Source of the DNA: Microbacterium oryzae | Lineage (GTDB): Bacteria; Actinomycetota; Actinomycetes; Actinomycetales; Microbacteriaceae | NCBI RefSeq assembly: GCF_030406385.1 | Contig: NZ_JAUEPM010000009.1 | Location: forward strand, 1 to 64,000 | DNA: 64,000 nt | Direction of reading: 5' to 3' | Shown here: piece after piece, positions 1-10,214 of the stretch | Numbering within the stretch: position 1 is the first letter of the stretch | Layout: every line of letters starts with the position of its first letter | Position numbers and translations under genes: made by a program | The notes under the pieces: generated by a model | Database searches by the model: none | Seen by the model: only the letters and a program-made list of their open reading frames with translations | Told to the model about the DNA's origin: nothing

Positions 1-130
1 AATTCTCAAACCCAGTCACAAAGACCAGGCCGAGGATAATTTGGCATTTGACAAGTGCACGCTGTTGAGTTCTCAAGGATCAGACGCACCCAGCCCCACG
101 ACTCCCGCCGTGGCCCTCCGGGGCAACTTC
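1..130 (-). promoter_or_regulatory. rRNA operon leader (16S rRNA gene lies beyond the left edge)
   Basis: Read on the minus strand, this stretch carries TTGAGAACTCAACAGCGTGC (57-76) followed by TTGTCAAATGCC. This matches, from memory, the conserved box in the leader upstream of 16S rRNA in actinobacteria such as Streptomyces and Mycobacterium, where it belongs to the processing and antitermination region. No rRNA gene body is present, so the 16S gene should start just outside the window, transcribed leftwards. The family assignment is from knowledge; the operon itself is inferred. Confidence 0.7.
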
Positions 131-133
131 TCT

Positions 134-162
134 ACCGTAGCCGAACTTCCGATCGAATGCAA
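134..162 (-). promoter_or_regulatory. candidate rRNA promoter, proximal
   Basis: On the minus strand TTGCAT (157-162) and TACGGT (134-139) are separated by 17 nt, a good sigma-A-like spacing. Transcription would start near 127, just upstream of the leader box at 57-76. A second hexamer pair at 319-348 could be a tandem promoter, which is common for rRNA operons. Prediction is from hexamers only. Confidence 0.45.
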
Positions 163-318
163 ACCCGACACGCCGTGCCGGCTGCAGCGACCCGAGGGAC
201 GACCACGCACCACCCCGAGACCTCGCACACAGTGCTTCGACTTCAAGGGGATGTTGTCACTGACCTGGGGCGGGGAACCTTCCGGCTCAACCTCGCTGCT
301 TGGCGGCGACAAGAGACA

Positions 319-348
319 ACATTACGTGCCACGCCCATGCCCCGCAAA
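319..348 (-). promoter_or_regulatory. candidate rRNA promoter, distal
   Basis: On the minus strand TTTGCG (343-348) and TAATGT (319-324) are 18 nt apart. Both this site and the proximal one have GGG directly before a TTTGC -35 region, suggesting duplicated tandem promoters. It lies between the tyrS terminator and the rRNA leader and has no other gene to serve. Confidence 0.3.
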
Positions 349-412
349 CCCGACCACCACTCGGGCGTGTCGCTCCGACCATCCGCTCAGAACATCCACA
401 ACGTCGGAAAAG

Positions 413-452
413 CGTGAAGGGCGCGTTCCCCAGGGGGAGCGCGCCCTTCACG
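413..452 (-). terminator. rho-independent terminator of tyrS
   Basis: CGTGAAGGGCGCG (413-425) pairs perfectly with 440-452 in a 13-bp stem, with further CCCC/GGGG pairing inside the loop. On the minus strand the stem is followed by CTTTTCC. It lies 30 nt past the tyrS stop and separates that unit from the rRNA operon. Confidence 0.75.
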
Positions 453-482
453 AGTGGCAGGAAGTCGCAGAGCCGAGGCGGG

Positions 483-1787
483 TCAGCCCTGCACGAAGAC
501 GCCGGCGAGCGCCTTCTTGCCGCGTCGGATCACCGACACCGCGCCGGGCAGACAGCCCCCGACGGTCGCCTCGTCACTCGCCACCTTGGTTCCGTCGAGC
601 GACACTCCCCCCTGGGCGATCGCCCTGCGTGCCTCGGACACCGAGGACACGAGACCGGTCTCCACCAGCGCCTGTGTCACCGGAGTGCCGGCTGCCAAGG
701 TCGCGTGCGGCAGTTCGCGAAGTGCGGCAGCGAGGGTATCGGCATCGAGCGCGGTGAGATCCCCCTTGCCGAACAGCGCCTCCGAAGCGGCGATCGCCGC
801 GTGGGTGGCCGCGGAGCCGTGCACTGTGGTCGTCACCTCGAGGGCCAGCCGCTTCTGTGCTGCACGGCGGAACGGCTCGCTCTCGACGAGAGCCGCGTAC
901 TCCTCGATCTCCTCACGGCCGAGGAACGTGAAGACCTTGAGACGGGCGATCACGTCGGCGTCATCGGTGTTGAGCCAGAACTGGTACATCGCGTACGGGC
1001 TGCACATCTCGGCGTCGAGCCAGATGGCGTTGCCCTCGCTCTTGCCGAACTTCGTGCCATCGCTGTTCGTGATGAGGGGCGTGCCGATCGCGTGGACGGA
1101 CTTCCCCTCCACCCGATGGATGAGATCGGTGCCGCTGGTGAGGTTCCCCCACTGATCGCTGCCGCCCGTCTGCAGCACGCAGTCGTACTGCCGGTGGAGC
1201 TCCAGGTAGTCCATCCCCTGCAGGATCTGGTAGCTGAACTCGGTGTAGCTGATGCCGGCGTCGGAGTTCAGGCGAGCGCTCACCGCGTCCTTCTTCAGCA
1301 TCGTGCCGACGCGGAAGTGCTTGCCGATCTCGCGGAGGAAGTCGATGGCCGACAGCGGAGCCGTCCAGTCGAGGTTGTTCACGATGCGCGCGGCGTTGTC
1401 GCCCTCGAAGCTCAGGAACCGCTCGACCTGCGCCTGCAGCTTCGCGACCCACTCCGCCACTGTCTCCGGAGTGTTGAGCGTGCGCTCCGCGGTAGGCCGA
1501 GGGTCGCCGATCAGGCCGGTCGATCCGCCGACGAGCCCGAGTGGCCGGTGCCCGGCCAGCTGGAGGCGGCGCATCGTCAGCAGCTGCACGAGATTCCCGA
1601 GGTGCAGGCTCGGCGCTGTGGGGTCGAACCCGCAGTAGTACACGATCGGGTCGCCGCTGAGGAGCTCGCGGAGCGCCTCCTGGTCCGTCGACACGTGCAC
1701 GAGGCCGCGCCAGACGAGCTCATCCCAGACGTTCTCGAAGGAGGGATCGTTCGCCTGCGCGGCAACCGAGGTTGCGGGGGCAGTCAT
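483..1787 (-). CDS. tyrS: Tyrosyl-tRNA synthetase
   Basis: Charges tRNA-Tyr with tyrosine in the cytoplasm. The 434-residue protein is the normal bacterial TyrRS length. The class I signatures are visible: HLGN at 62-65 (HIGH motif) and KFGKS at 246-250 (KMSKS motif), with the tyrosine pocket stretch around YTEFSYQILQ (181-190). The C-terminal ~70 residues form an S4-type RNA-binding domain. The ATG lies 33 nt after the argH stop, so the two may be co-transcribed, but TAGGCT (1795-1800) sits 7 nt before the ATG and could give tyrS its own leaderless transcript. A strong terminator follows. Confidence 0.97.
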   Translation of the reverse strand: MTAPATSVAAQANDPSFENVWDELVWRGLVHVSTDQEALRELLSGDPIVYYCGFDPTAPSLHLGNLVQLLTMRRLQLAGHRPLGLVGGSTGLIGDPRPTAERTLNTPETVAEWVAKLQAQVERFLSFEGDNAARIVNNLDWTAPLSAIDFLREIGKHFRVGTMLKKDAVSARLNSDAGISYTEFSYQILQGMDYLELHRQYDCVLQTGGSDQWGNLTSGTDLIHRVEGKSVHAIGTPLITNSDGTKFGKSEGNAIWLDAEMCSPYAMYQFWLNTDDADVIARLKVFTFLGREEIEEYAALVESEPFRRAAQKRLALEVTTTVHGSAATHAAIAASEALFGKGDLTALDADTLAAALRELPHATLAAGTPVTQALVETGLVSSVSEARRAIAQGGVSLDGTKVASDEATVGGCLPGAVSVIRRGKKALAGVFVQG

Positions 1788-1820
1788 GAACTCCAGCCTA
1801 GAGGCTCGGGACGAGCCCGA

Positions 1821-3260
<1,440 letters not shown>

Positions 3261-3316
3261 CTAGTGAAGCGACTCCGCCGGTTCAGACCGCGTGACAGTC
3301 GGGGGATGGCCTGGCC

Positions 3317-3625
3317 GTGTCTCACTCGACGCGGGATACGCGCGGGCTTACCCGCCGCAAGTGAGACACGCCGCACCCCATGTCTCACCAGCTGCGGGAT
3401 AAGCACGGTCATACCCGCCGCAAGTGAGACACGCGCCTCCCCCATGTCTCACCAACTGCGGGATAAGCACGGTCATACCCGCCGCAAGTGAGACACGCGC
3501 CTCCCTCATGTCTCACCAACTGCGGGATAAGCACGGTCATACCCGCCGCAAGTGAGACACGCGCCTCCCTCATGTCTCACCAACTGCGGGATAAGCACGG
3601 TCATCCCCGCCGCAAGTGAGACACG
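3317..3625. repeat. Tandem array of five ~64-bp palindromic repeats
   Basis: Five units begin at 3318, 3381, 3445, 3509 and 3573, so the period is 63 and then 64 bp. Each unit opens with TGTCTCAC and closes with GTGAGACA, and contains GCGGGAT and CCCGCCGC further in, so each can fold as a long imperfect hairpin. Units 3 and 4 are identical or nearly so; unit 1 is the most divergent. There are no unique spacers, which argues against CRISPR. It resembles a REP-type intergenic repeat that has expanded in tandem. The rest of the 426-nt gap holds only a CCGCACGCCGCAC-rich stretch at about 3625-3662. Confidence 0.85.
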
Positions 3626-3677
3626 CCGCACCCCGCACGCCGCACGCCGCACCCCGCACCCCGGGCGCGCCGCCGTG

Positions 3678-4787
3678 TCAGGGGCGCGCGGGGACGAGGC
3701 GGGCCAGCCAGGCCAGCGCGGACTCCAGCGGGCCGCGGCCCACGAGCAGCGCCCACAGCGTGCAGGCGAGCACCGTCGCGAGCGTCATCGGCCAGAACGG
3801 GTCCGTCGCGCGGAAGGCGACGAGATCCGACCCGAACTGGAGCGGGGTGGGCTCGGGCTGCAACGCCGCCCACGCGACGAGCTGCCCGGCGTATGCGGTG
3901 AGCGGCATCGAGCCCACCGCGCGCAGCGGCCAGACGAGCCAGCGCGCGGGGGTCGCGCATACGAGGACGCAGGCGCCGATGACGGCGACGGCGAACCCGC
4001 CGGAGCCGACCGCCTCCGCGACTCCGCTGGTGTGCGCGCCCGCGTCGAGGACGTACGCCCAGACGCTGCTCGGCGGAACGACCGCGTGCCAGCGCCCCAG
4101 CACGCCGTAGCCGACGAGCGCGGCGGCGGCCCCGATGCACAGCAGCGCGAGGGCGACGGGCACCTGCCGGAAGCGGGTGCGCCCGATGCCGAGCCCGGCC
4201 GCGACGAACGCGAGCCACAGGACGAACGGATAGTGCCATCCGACGAGTGCGACCAGGGCCTGCCCCGACGTCGTCGACCACCCCGGCCATCCGTCGATGA
4301 ACCACAGCGCGAACGGCGCGACGACCGCGATGGCCACCGCGACGGCGAACAGCGTCGCGGCAGGAAGCCGCAGCAGCGGCAGCGCGAGGAGGAAGAGGAT
4401 GCCGTACGCGGGCAGGATCACGTACACCGGAGTGCCGAGCCCGATGAGAAGCATCCCGATCACCCAGATCGCGAACGCGCGGACCGCGATCCGTCCGCGG
4501 GCGACGCGCAGCCGATCGCCCTCGACGGGATCCGCTCCGCCGGTCACCAGAGCGAGGGACACCCCCGCGAGGACGGCGAAGAGGATGGATGAGCGCCCGT
4601 TGACGACGTCGGTCCAGGTCGCCGGGTCGCCCAGGTCGAACGGCGAGGTGTCGAGGAGGTGGGCGGCGAACATCCCGACCACCGCGAGGCCGCGCGCGAG
4701 GTCGATCCCGGGCGCGCGGCCGGTCCCGTCGAGCCGCAGCCGACGGGCCCTGACTCGGCCGGTCAGGCCGCCTGGCGCAGCAGCCAA
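3678..4787 (-). CDS. DUF1624/DUF418-like membrane acyltransferase
   Basis: A 369-residue polytopic membrane protein with about ten hydrophobic segments. The N-terminal APGIDLARGLAVVGMFAAHL (26-45) is typical of the DUF1624 / heparan-alpha-glucosaminide N-acetyltransferase-like and DUF418 groups, in which the R-x-D-x-x-R-G motif precedes the first membrane helix. These are thought to acetylate cell-surface sugars, but the substrate cannot be told here. The chosen ATG lies 25 nt inside argF, so translation is probably coupled. Its place between argF and argH, where argR and argG normally lie, is unusual. No role in arginine synthesis is implied by its sequence. Confidence 0.75.
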   Translation of the reverse strand: MAAAPGGLTGRVRARRLRLDGTGRAPGIDLARGLAVVGMFAAHLLDTSPFDLGDPATWTDVVNGRSSILFAVLAGVSLALVTGGADPVEGDRLRVARGRIAVRAFAIWVIGMLLIGLGTPVYVILPAYGILFLLALPLLRLPAATLFAVAVAIAVVAPFALWFIDGWPGWSTTSGQALVALVGWHYPFVLWLAFVAAGLGIGRTRFRQVPVALALLCIGAAAALVGYGVLGRWHAVVPPSSVWAYVLDAGAHTSGVAEAVGSGGFAVAVIGACVLVCATPARWLVWPLRAVGSMPLTAYAGQLVAWAALQPEPTPLQFGSDLVAFRATDPFWPMTLATVLACTLWALLVGRGPLESALAWLARLVPARP

Positions 4788-5689
4788 ACGAGGAGAGCCT
4801 TCTGCGCGTGCAGGCGGTTCTCCGCCTCGTCCCAGATGACGCTCTGCGGTCCGTCGATGACCTCGGCGTCGACCTCGTAGCCGCGGTCGGCGGGGAGGCA
4901 GTGGATGAAGATCGCCTTCTCGTCGGCCCGGCCCATGAGATCGGCGGTGACCTTGTAGGCGGAGAGGTCGCGCAGGCGCGCCTGCTTCTCCTCCTCCTTG
5001 CCCATGGAGACCCAGGTGTCGGTGACGACGACATCAGCGGCCGCGGCGGCCGCCTCAGGGTCGGTGTGGACCGTCACCGAGCCGCCGGTCTCCGCCGCGA
5101 GGCGCTGGGCGTCGGCGACGACGTCCTCGCGCGGCGCGTACTCCGCCGGGGACGCGATCCGCACGTGCATGCCGGCCATGGCGCCCGCCAGCGCGTACGA
5201 GTGCGCCATGTTGCTGCGGCCGTCGCCGAAGAACGACAGCGTGAGCCCTCGCAGCTCGCCCTTGTGCTCGCGCACGGTGAGGAGGTCGGCCAGCAGCTGG
5301 CAGGGGTGGAAGTCGTCGCTCAGCGCGTTGACGACCGGCACCCGGGTGCCCTCGGCCATCTCCTCGAGCCCCTGCTGCGCGTAGGTGCGCCAGACGATCG
5401 CCGCGACCTGGCGCTCGAGCACGCGCGCGGTGTCGGCGGGCGTCTCCTTGCCGCCGAGCTGGCTGCTCGCCGTCGTGATGATGAGCGGCGAGCCGCCGAG
5501 GTCGGCGATGCCCACCGCGAATGAGACACGCGTGCGGGTCGACGACTTGTCGAAGATCACCGCGACGGTCTTCGGACCGGCGAGGGACTTGTCGGCCCAG
5601 CGATCCTTCTTCAGCTCGACGGCGAGATCGAGGATCTCGGCCTGCTCGGCGGGGGTGATGTCGTCGTCGCGCAGGAAGTGCCGGGTCAT
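4763..5689 (-). CDS. argF: Ornithine carbamoyltransferase
   Basis: Makes citrulline from ornithine and carbamoyl phosphate. The 308-residue protein has the carbamoyl-phosphate motif STRTR at 50-54, HPCQ at 128-131 and the ornithine-side HCLP loop near residue 270. The ATG at 5689 is chosen because it overlaps the argD stop by 4 nt (ATGA), the spacing found at every junction in this operon. It is the last arg gene of the argC-J-B-D-F run. Confidence 0.97.
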   Translation of the reverse strand: MTRHFLRDDDITPAEQAEILDLAVELKKDRWADKSLAGPKTVAVIFDKSSTRTRVSFAVGIADLGGSPLIITTASSQLGGKETPADTARVLERQVAAIVWRTYAQQGLEEMAEGTRVPVVNALSDDFHPCQLLADLLTVREHKGELRGLTLSFFGDGRSNMAHSYALAGAMAGMHVRIASPAEYAPREDVVADAQRLAAETGGSVTVHTDPEAAAAAADVVVTDTWVSMGKEEEKQARLRDLSAYKVTADLMGRADEKAIFIHCLPADRGYEVDAEVIDGPQSVIWDEAENRLHAQKALLVWLLRQAA

Positions 5690-6891
5690 GCGGGGGTCTC
5701 CGTCTGGCTGGGGATGGTCGTGGCGACAGCGGCGAGCGCGTCGCCGAAGAGGGCGAGGAATTCCGAAACCTCGTCGTCGCCGATCGTGTAGGCCGGGGCG
5801 ATCCGGATGACGTCGTCGGCCGGGGCGTTGACGATGAGGCCGCGTCCATGCGCGGCCGCGCGCACCTCGCCCGCGACGGGGGCTGCGAGCGTGATGCCGA
5901 TGAGGAGCCCTTCGCCGCGCGTGCCCGTGACGAGCGGCAGGCCTTCGACGCCCGCGCGCAGCTCGGCGCCGCGAGCGGTCACGTTCGCGAGCAGTCCCGT
6001 CGTCTCGATGTGGTCGAGCACCGCGTTCGCCACCGCGCTCGCGAGCGGGTTGCCGCCGAAGGTGGAGTTGTGCGTGCCCGGGTAGAAGAGGTCGCTGGTC
6101 GCGCCGAAGGTGAGGAGCGCGCCGAGCGGGAAGCCGGCGCCGATGCTCTTCGCGACCGTGACCGCGTCGGGGACGATGCCCGCGCCCTGGAAGGCGAACC
6201 ACTCCCCCGTCCGCCCGGACCCGGTCTGCACCTCATCCAGCACGAGCAGCGCGCCGTGCTCGGAGGTGAGCTCCCGCGCTCGCTGGAGGTAGCCATCCGG
6301 AAGCGGCACCACGCCCGCCTCACCCTGGATGGGCTCGGCGAAGAGCGCGACGACGGAGTCGTCCATGGCCTCCTCGAGCGCCTCGAGCGTCGGCGCGATC
6401 GCGCGGATGCCCGGGAGCACCGGCTCGAACGGGTCGCGGTAGGCGGCCTTCGGCGTGATCGACAGCGCGCCCATGGTGCGCCCGTGGAAGGCGCCTTCGA
6501 GCACGAGGATGGTCGACTTGCCGGTCTTGCCGCCGTGGAGGCGGGCGAGCTTGATCGCCATCTCGTTCGCCTCGGTGCCGGAGTTCGCGAGGAACACGCG
6601 GCCCTCGTCGCCGGTGCCGGCGAGGCGCTTGAGGCGTGCGGCGAGCTCCAGCTGCGCGGGGCTCGCGAAGTAGTTCGAGATGTGCGCGAGCGTGGCCGCC
6701 TGCTTCGAGACCGCGTCGACGAAGACCGGATGGGCGTGGCCCAGGCAGTTCACGGCGATCCCGCCGAGGAAGTCGAGGTAGCGGCGGTCGTCGGCGTCCC
6801 ACACGTGCGAGCCCTCGCCGCGCGTGAGGAGCGCGAGGCGCCCCCCGAGGCTCATCAGATCGCGCGATGCGTCGTCCTGCCAGGTGGTCAT
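5686..6891 (-). CDS. argD: Acetylornithine aminotransferase
   Basis: PLP-dependent transamination of N-acetylglutamate semialdehyde to N-acetylornithine. The 401-residue class III aminotransferase carries NSGTEANE (103-110), LDEVQTG (218-224) and the PLP lysine K248 in VAKSIGAG. An upstream in-frame ATG would overlap argB heavily; the ATG at 6891 overlaps the argB stop by 4 nt and begins at the family N-terminus. It may also serve lysine synthesis as succinyl-diaminopimelate aminotransferase, as reported for some ArgD proteins; nothing here decides this. Confidence 0.96.
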   Translation of the reverse strand: MTTWQDDASRDLMSLGGRLALLTRGEGSHVWDADDRRYLDFLGGIAVNCLGHAHPVFVDAVSKQAATLAHISNYFASPAQLELAARLKRLAGTGDEGRVFLANSGTEANEMAIKLARLHGGKTGKSTILVLEGAFHGRTMGALSITPKAAYRDPFEPVLPGIRAIAPTLEALEEAMDDSVVALFAEPIQGEAGVVPLPDGYLQRARELTSEHGALLVLDEVQTGSGRTGEWFAFQGAGIVPDAVTVAKSIGAGFPLGALLTFGATSDLFYPGTHNSTFGGNPLASAVANAVLDHIETTGLLANVTARGAELRAGVEGLPLVTGTRGEGLLIGITLAAPVAGEVRAAAHGRGLIVNAPADDVIRIAPAYTIGDDEVSEFLALFGDALAAVATTIPSQTETPA

Positions 6892-7793
6892 CCGACCACC
6901 ACCTCCGTTCCGATTCCCTTGCTCGTGAAGAGCTCGACGAGCACCGAGTGGGGCACCCGTCCGTCGATGATGGCCGCCGTCGGCACCCCCGCGTCGACCG
7001 CGTCGAGGCACGCCTGCATCTTGGGGATCATCCCCGACTCCAGGCGCGGGAGCATCTCGCGCAGCGCCTCGGCCTTGATGTGCGAGACGAGCGAGTCGCG
7101 GTTCGGCCAGTCGGCGTACAGACCCGGCACGTCGGTGAGAACGACGAGCTTGCGTGCGCCGAGGGCGACCGCAAGCGCGGACGCTGCGGCGTCGGCGTTG
7201 ATGTTGAGGGTGTGACCGGGATGGTCCAGGTCGGGAGCGACGCCCGCCACGACCGGGATGCGGTCGGCCTTGAGCTGATCGAGCACGGGGGTGGGATCAA
7301 CGCGGACCACGTCGCCGACACGGCCGAGGCTCTCCTCGACACCGTCGATGACGACCCCGCGGCGCCGACCGCCGAAGAGGCCCGCGTCCTCCCCGGAGAT
7401 GCCGACCGCGAACGGCCCGTGCGAGTTGATCTTCGCGACCAGCTGCGGATTGATCTGGCCCGTGAGAACCATCCGCACCACCGAGATGGCCTCGGTGCTG
7501 GTGACGCGGTACCCGCCCTTGAACTCGCTCGGGATGGCCAGACGATCGAGCATGCTGGAGATCTGCGGGCCGCCGCCGTGGACCACGACCGGCTTGATGC
7601 CGACGTAGCGCAGGTACGCGATGTCGGCGGCGAAGGCGTCCTGCAGCTCCTCGGAGATCATCGCGTTGCCGCCGTACTTCACCACGACGATCTGGTCGCG
7701 GTACCGCTTGAGCCAGGGCAGCGACTCGATGAGGGTCGCTGCCTTGACCTCGGCTTCCTCGGGGCTGGTGTCCTGCAGATCGATCGGAGTCAT
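6888..7793 (-). CDS. argB: Acetylglutamate kinase
   Basis: Phosphorylates N-acetylglutamate, usually the arginine-inhibited step of the linear or cyclic pathway. The 301-residue amino-acid kinase fold protein shows VVKYGGNAM near residue 40, the glycine loop [10 protein letters not shown], and the C-terminal GMIPKM substrate/arginine region. The ATG at 7793 overlaps argJ by 4 nt and is preferred over upstream in-frame starts inside argJ. Its length, with an N-terminal helix, fits the arginine-sensitive type, but sensitivity is inferred. Confidence 0.97.
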   Translation of the reverse strand: MTPIDLQDTSPEEAEVKAATLIESLPWLKRYRDQIVVVKYGGNAMISEELQDAFAADIAYLRYVGIKPVVVHGGGPQISSMLDRLAIPSEFKGGYRVTSTEAISVVRMVLTGQINPQLVAKINSHGPFAVGISGEDAGLFGGRRRGVVIDGVEESLGRVGDVVRVDPTPVLDQLKADRIPVVAGVAPDLDHPGHTLNINADAAASALAVALGARKLVVLTDVPGLYADWPNRDSLVSHIKAEALREMLPRLESGMIPKMQACLDAVDAGVPTAAIIDGRVPHSVLVELFTSKGIGTEVVVG

Positions 7794-8947
7794 GAGGAGT
7801 ACGCGCTGTTCTCGTGGACGTAGTCGTGCGTGAGGTCGTTCGTCAGGATGGTCGCGGTCGCGTCGCCGGCGTGCAGGTCGATGAGCACGTGGGTGTCGCG
7901 GGGCGTCAGGTCGACCTCCTCGCGGGGGCGGTCGGGGCCGCCGGCGCTGCAGACGCGGACGCCGTTCATCGACACGTCGACCTGGTACGGGTCGAACTCC
8001 GCTGCGGTCGTGCCGATCGCGGCGAGCACGCGGCCCCAGTTGGGGTCGTTGCCGAAGATCGCGGCCTTGAAGAGGTTGTTGCGGGCGACGGACCGGCCGA
8101 CCTCGACCGCGTCCTCCTCGTTCGCCGCGCCGACGACCTCGATCGCGATCGCGTGGCTGGCGCCCTCCGCGTCGGCCTGCAGCTGGCGCGCGAGGTCGCG
8201 GCACACGCCAGCGAGGGCCTCGGTGAAGGCGTCGGCATCGGGCACGACGCCGGATGCTCCGCTCGCCAGCAGGGTGACCTGGTCGTTCGTCGACATGCAG
8301 CCATCCGAGTCGAGCCGGTCGAAGCTGACCCGCGTCGCCGCGCGGAGGCGGGCATCGGCCTCCTCGGGCTCGAGCACCGCGTCCGTCGTCAGCACGACGA
8401 GCATGGTCGCGAGTCCGGGAGCGAGCATCCCGGCGCCCTTGGCCATCCCGCCGATAGACCATCCGTCGCCCTCGTGCACCGCCATCTTGGGCACCGTGTC
8501 GGTGGTCATGATGGCGCGCGCAGCGTCTTCGCCGCCGTCGGGCCGGAGCGCGGCGATCGCCTTCTCGGTGCCGTCGAGGACCTTCCCCCGGAACACCTCG
8601 TCGCCCGTGCCGATGAGGCCCGTCGAGCAGACCTGGATGCCGATCGCGCCGACGCCGAGGAGCTCGGCGGCGCGCTCCGCCGTCTGGTGCGCGGTCTGGA
8701 AGCCGAAGGATCCGGTGAAGCAGTTGGCGCCGCCGGAGTTGAGGACGATCGCCTCGACGACGCCGCCCTTGATCGCCTCCTGCGACCAGAGGATGGGATT
8801 GGCCTTCGCGCGGTTGGAGGTGAAGACGGCGGCGCCGATCTTGCGCGGGCCGCGGTTGACGACCACGGCGACGTCGGGCTTGCCCGTCGACTTGAGGCCG
8901 ACGGCCACGCCGGCCGCTTCGAATCCTGCGGGGGCGGTCACGCTCAC
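7790..8947 (-). CDS. argJ: Bifunctional ornithine acetyltransferase / N-acetylglutamate synthase
   Basis: Recycles the acetyl group from acetylornithine to glutamate, so the operon uses the cyclic pathway and needs little separate synthase. The 385-residue precursor has the self-cleavage site [14 protein letters not shown], with cleavage expected between A180 and T181 to give two subunits. The start is GTG, overlapping the argC stop as GTGA. Longer in-frame extensions run back through argC in another frame and are not credible. Confidence 0.96.
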   Translation of the reverse strand: MSVTAPAGFEAAGVAVGLKSTGKPDVAVVVNRGPRKIGAAVFTSNRAKANPILWSQEAIKGGVVEAIVLNSGGANCFTGSFGFQTAHQTAERAAELLGVGAIGIQVCSTGLIGTGDEVFRGKVLDGTEKAIAALRPDGGEDAARAIMTTDTVPKMAVHEGDGWSIGGMAKGAGMLAPGLATMLVVLTTDAVLEPEEADARLRAATRVSFDRLDSDGCMSTNDQVTLLASGASGVVPDADAFTEALAGVCRDLARQLQADAEGASHAIAIEVVGAANEEDAVEVGRSVARNNLFKAAIFGNDPNWGRVLAAIGTTAAEFDPYQVDVSMNGVRVCSAGGPDRPREEVDLTPRDTHVLIDLHAGDATATILTNDLTHDYVHENSAYSS

Positions 8948-9990
8948 GGCGCCACTCCGTTCACGGTGAGTGCGCGGGCCTCGGGGAGACCGAGCGCGAT
9001 GTTCATGGACTGGATGGCGGCGCCGGCCGTTCCCTTGGCGAGATTGTCGACCGCAGTGACGACGATGACCCGCCCCGCGGCGCGGTCGACGGTGAGGCCG
9101 ATGAGAGCCGTGTTCGCTCCGAGCACGTCGGCGGTGCGCGGCACCTGCCCCTCGGGAAGCAGCTGCACGAACGTCTCGTCGCCGTACGCGCTCTCCCACG
9201 CTTCACGGATCTGCGCGTCGGTCACGCCGTCGGGGATGCGCGCGGTCGAGGTCGCGAGGATGCCCCGCGCCATCGGCACGAGCACCGGGGTGAAGGAGAT
9301 GCGGATGTCGCCGGTCGCGCCGGCCGCGCGCAGCGCCTGCCGGATCTCGGGGATGTGGCGATGGCTGCCGCCGACCGCGTACGGGTTCGCGCTGCCGAGC
9401 AGCTCGGCGCCGAGAAGGTGCGGCTTCAGGCTCTTGCCGGCGCCGGAGGGGCCGACCGCCAGGACGCTGACGATGTCGGACGGGTCGATCACGCCGGCGG
9501 CGACGCCCGGGGCGAGGCTGAGGCTCACGGTCGACGCGTTGCAGCCGGGGGCCGCGATGCGCGTCGCTCCGACGAGCTGCTCGCGCTGCTTCGCGCCCGC
9601 GACAGGCAGTTCGGGCACGCCGTAGGCCCACGGCTCATGGAAGTGGCCGCCGTAGAAGGAATCCCAGTCCGCGCCATCCGTCAGCCGATGATCGGCGCCG
9701 CAGTCGATGACGAGACGAGTGTCGCCGAGCGCGTCCGTGTACTGTCCGGACTGCCCGTGCGGAAGGGCGAGGAAGACGACGTCGTGACCGGAGAGGGTCT
9801 CCGGCGTCGTGCCCTGCAGGGTGAGGTGCGCGAGCGAGCGCAGATGCGGCTGGTGCTGGATGAGCGGCTGGCCGGCGTTCGAGTGCGCGGTGACCGTGCG
9901 GATCTCCACGTCGGGGTGTTCGGCGAGCAGGCGGAGCAGCTCGCCGCCGGCATAACCCGAAGCGCCGGAGACGGCGACCGAATACGACAT
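8944..9990 (-). CDS. argC: N-acetyl-gamma-glutamyl-phosphate reductase
   Basis: NADPH-dependent reduction of acetylglutamyl phosphate; first gene of the operon. The 348-residue protein has the nucleotide-binding [15 protein letters not shown] at 8-22 and the catalytic cysteine C150 in APGCNAST. The ATG is preceded by AAGG, but also by TAAGGT 7 nt upstream, which would place the transcription start at the ATG itself. Upstream lies a 10-bp dyad that may be regulatory. The four following genes each overlap by 4 nt. Confidence 0.97.
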   Translation of the reverse strand: MSYSVAVSGASGYAGGELLRLLAEHPDVEIRTVTAHSNAGQPLIQHQPHLRSLAHLTLQGTTPETLSGHDVVFLALPHGQSGQYTDALGDTRLVIDCGADHRLTDGADWDSFYGGHFHEPWAYGVPELPVAGAKQREQLVGATRIAAPGCNASTVSLSLAPGVAAGVIDPSDIVSVLAVGPSGAGKSLKPHLLGAELLGSANPYAVGGSHRHIPEIRQALRAAGATGDIRISFTPVLVPMARGILATSTARIPDGVTDAQIREAWESAYGDETFVQLLPEGQVPRTADVLGANTALIGLTVDRAAGRVIVVTAVDNLAKGTAGAAIQSMNIALGLPEARALTVNGVAP

Positions 9991-10173
9991 GACTTCTACC
10001 TTATGGTCCGAGGGCGGTGGCCTTAGACGGCGACACCGGCAGACGGACCACGCGCATGCGCGGAGATCTCGCGGTGTCGCCTAGATTCGGCGGCCGCGGA
10101 GACGTCGGAGCGCGACGACGGCGCGCGAGACGAGCGCGGGTCCGGTCGCGGGCGAGGTCATGCCGACGACAGT
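9991..10173 (-). promoter_or_regulatory. Upstream region of argC with nested inverted repeats
   Basis: GGCGACACCG (10029-10038) pairs with CGGTGTCGCC (10072-10081), and its 33-nt loop contains the 12-nt perfect palindrome CGCGCATGCGCG (10051-10062). It sits 39-91 nt before the argC ATG. A TAAGGT hexamer 7 nt before the ATG is the best -10 candidate. I do not see a match to the AT-rich E. coli ARG box. An operator or an mRNA structure are both possible. Confidence 0.4.
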
Positions 10174-10203
10174 AGCACGGCGGCCGCGTCCGGCCGCCGT
10201 GCT
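10174..10203 (-). terminator. Hairpin terminator after pheT
   Basis: AGCACGGCGGCCG (10174-10186) pairs perfectly with 10191-10203 around the tetraloop CGTC. It starts 12 nt after the pheT stop. There is no U-tract on the minus strand, which is common for actinobacterial terminators. Confidence 0.65.
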
Positions 10204-10214
10204 CGCGCCGGGCA

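Noticed and set aside
1605..1640. GGTCGAACC sequence resembling a tRNA T-loop
   Set aside because: Lies inside tyrS codons and no acceptor or anticodon stem can be formed around it.
3317..3625. Possible CRISPR array
   Set aside because: The 64-bp units are contiguous copies with no unique spacers, each is itself a palindrome, and there is no cas gene nearby.
10081..10161. 26-codon reading frame (minus strand) between pheT and argC
   Set aside because: No ribosome binding site that stands out, Arg-rich, and it runs through the region of the inverted repeats; more likely chance.
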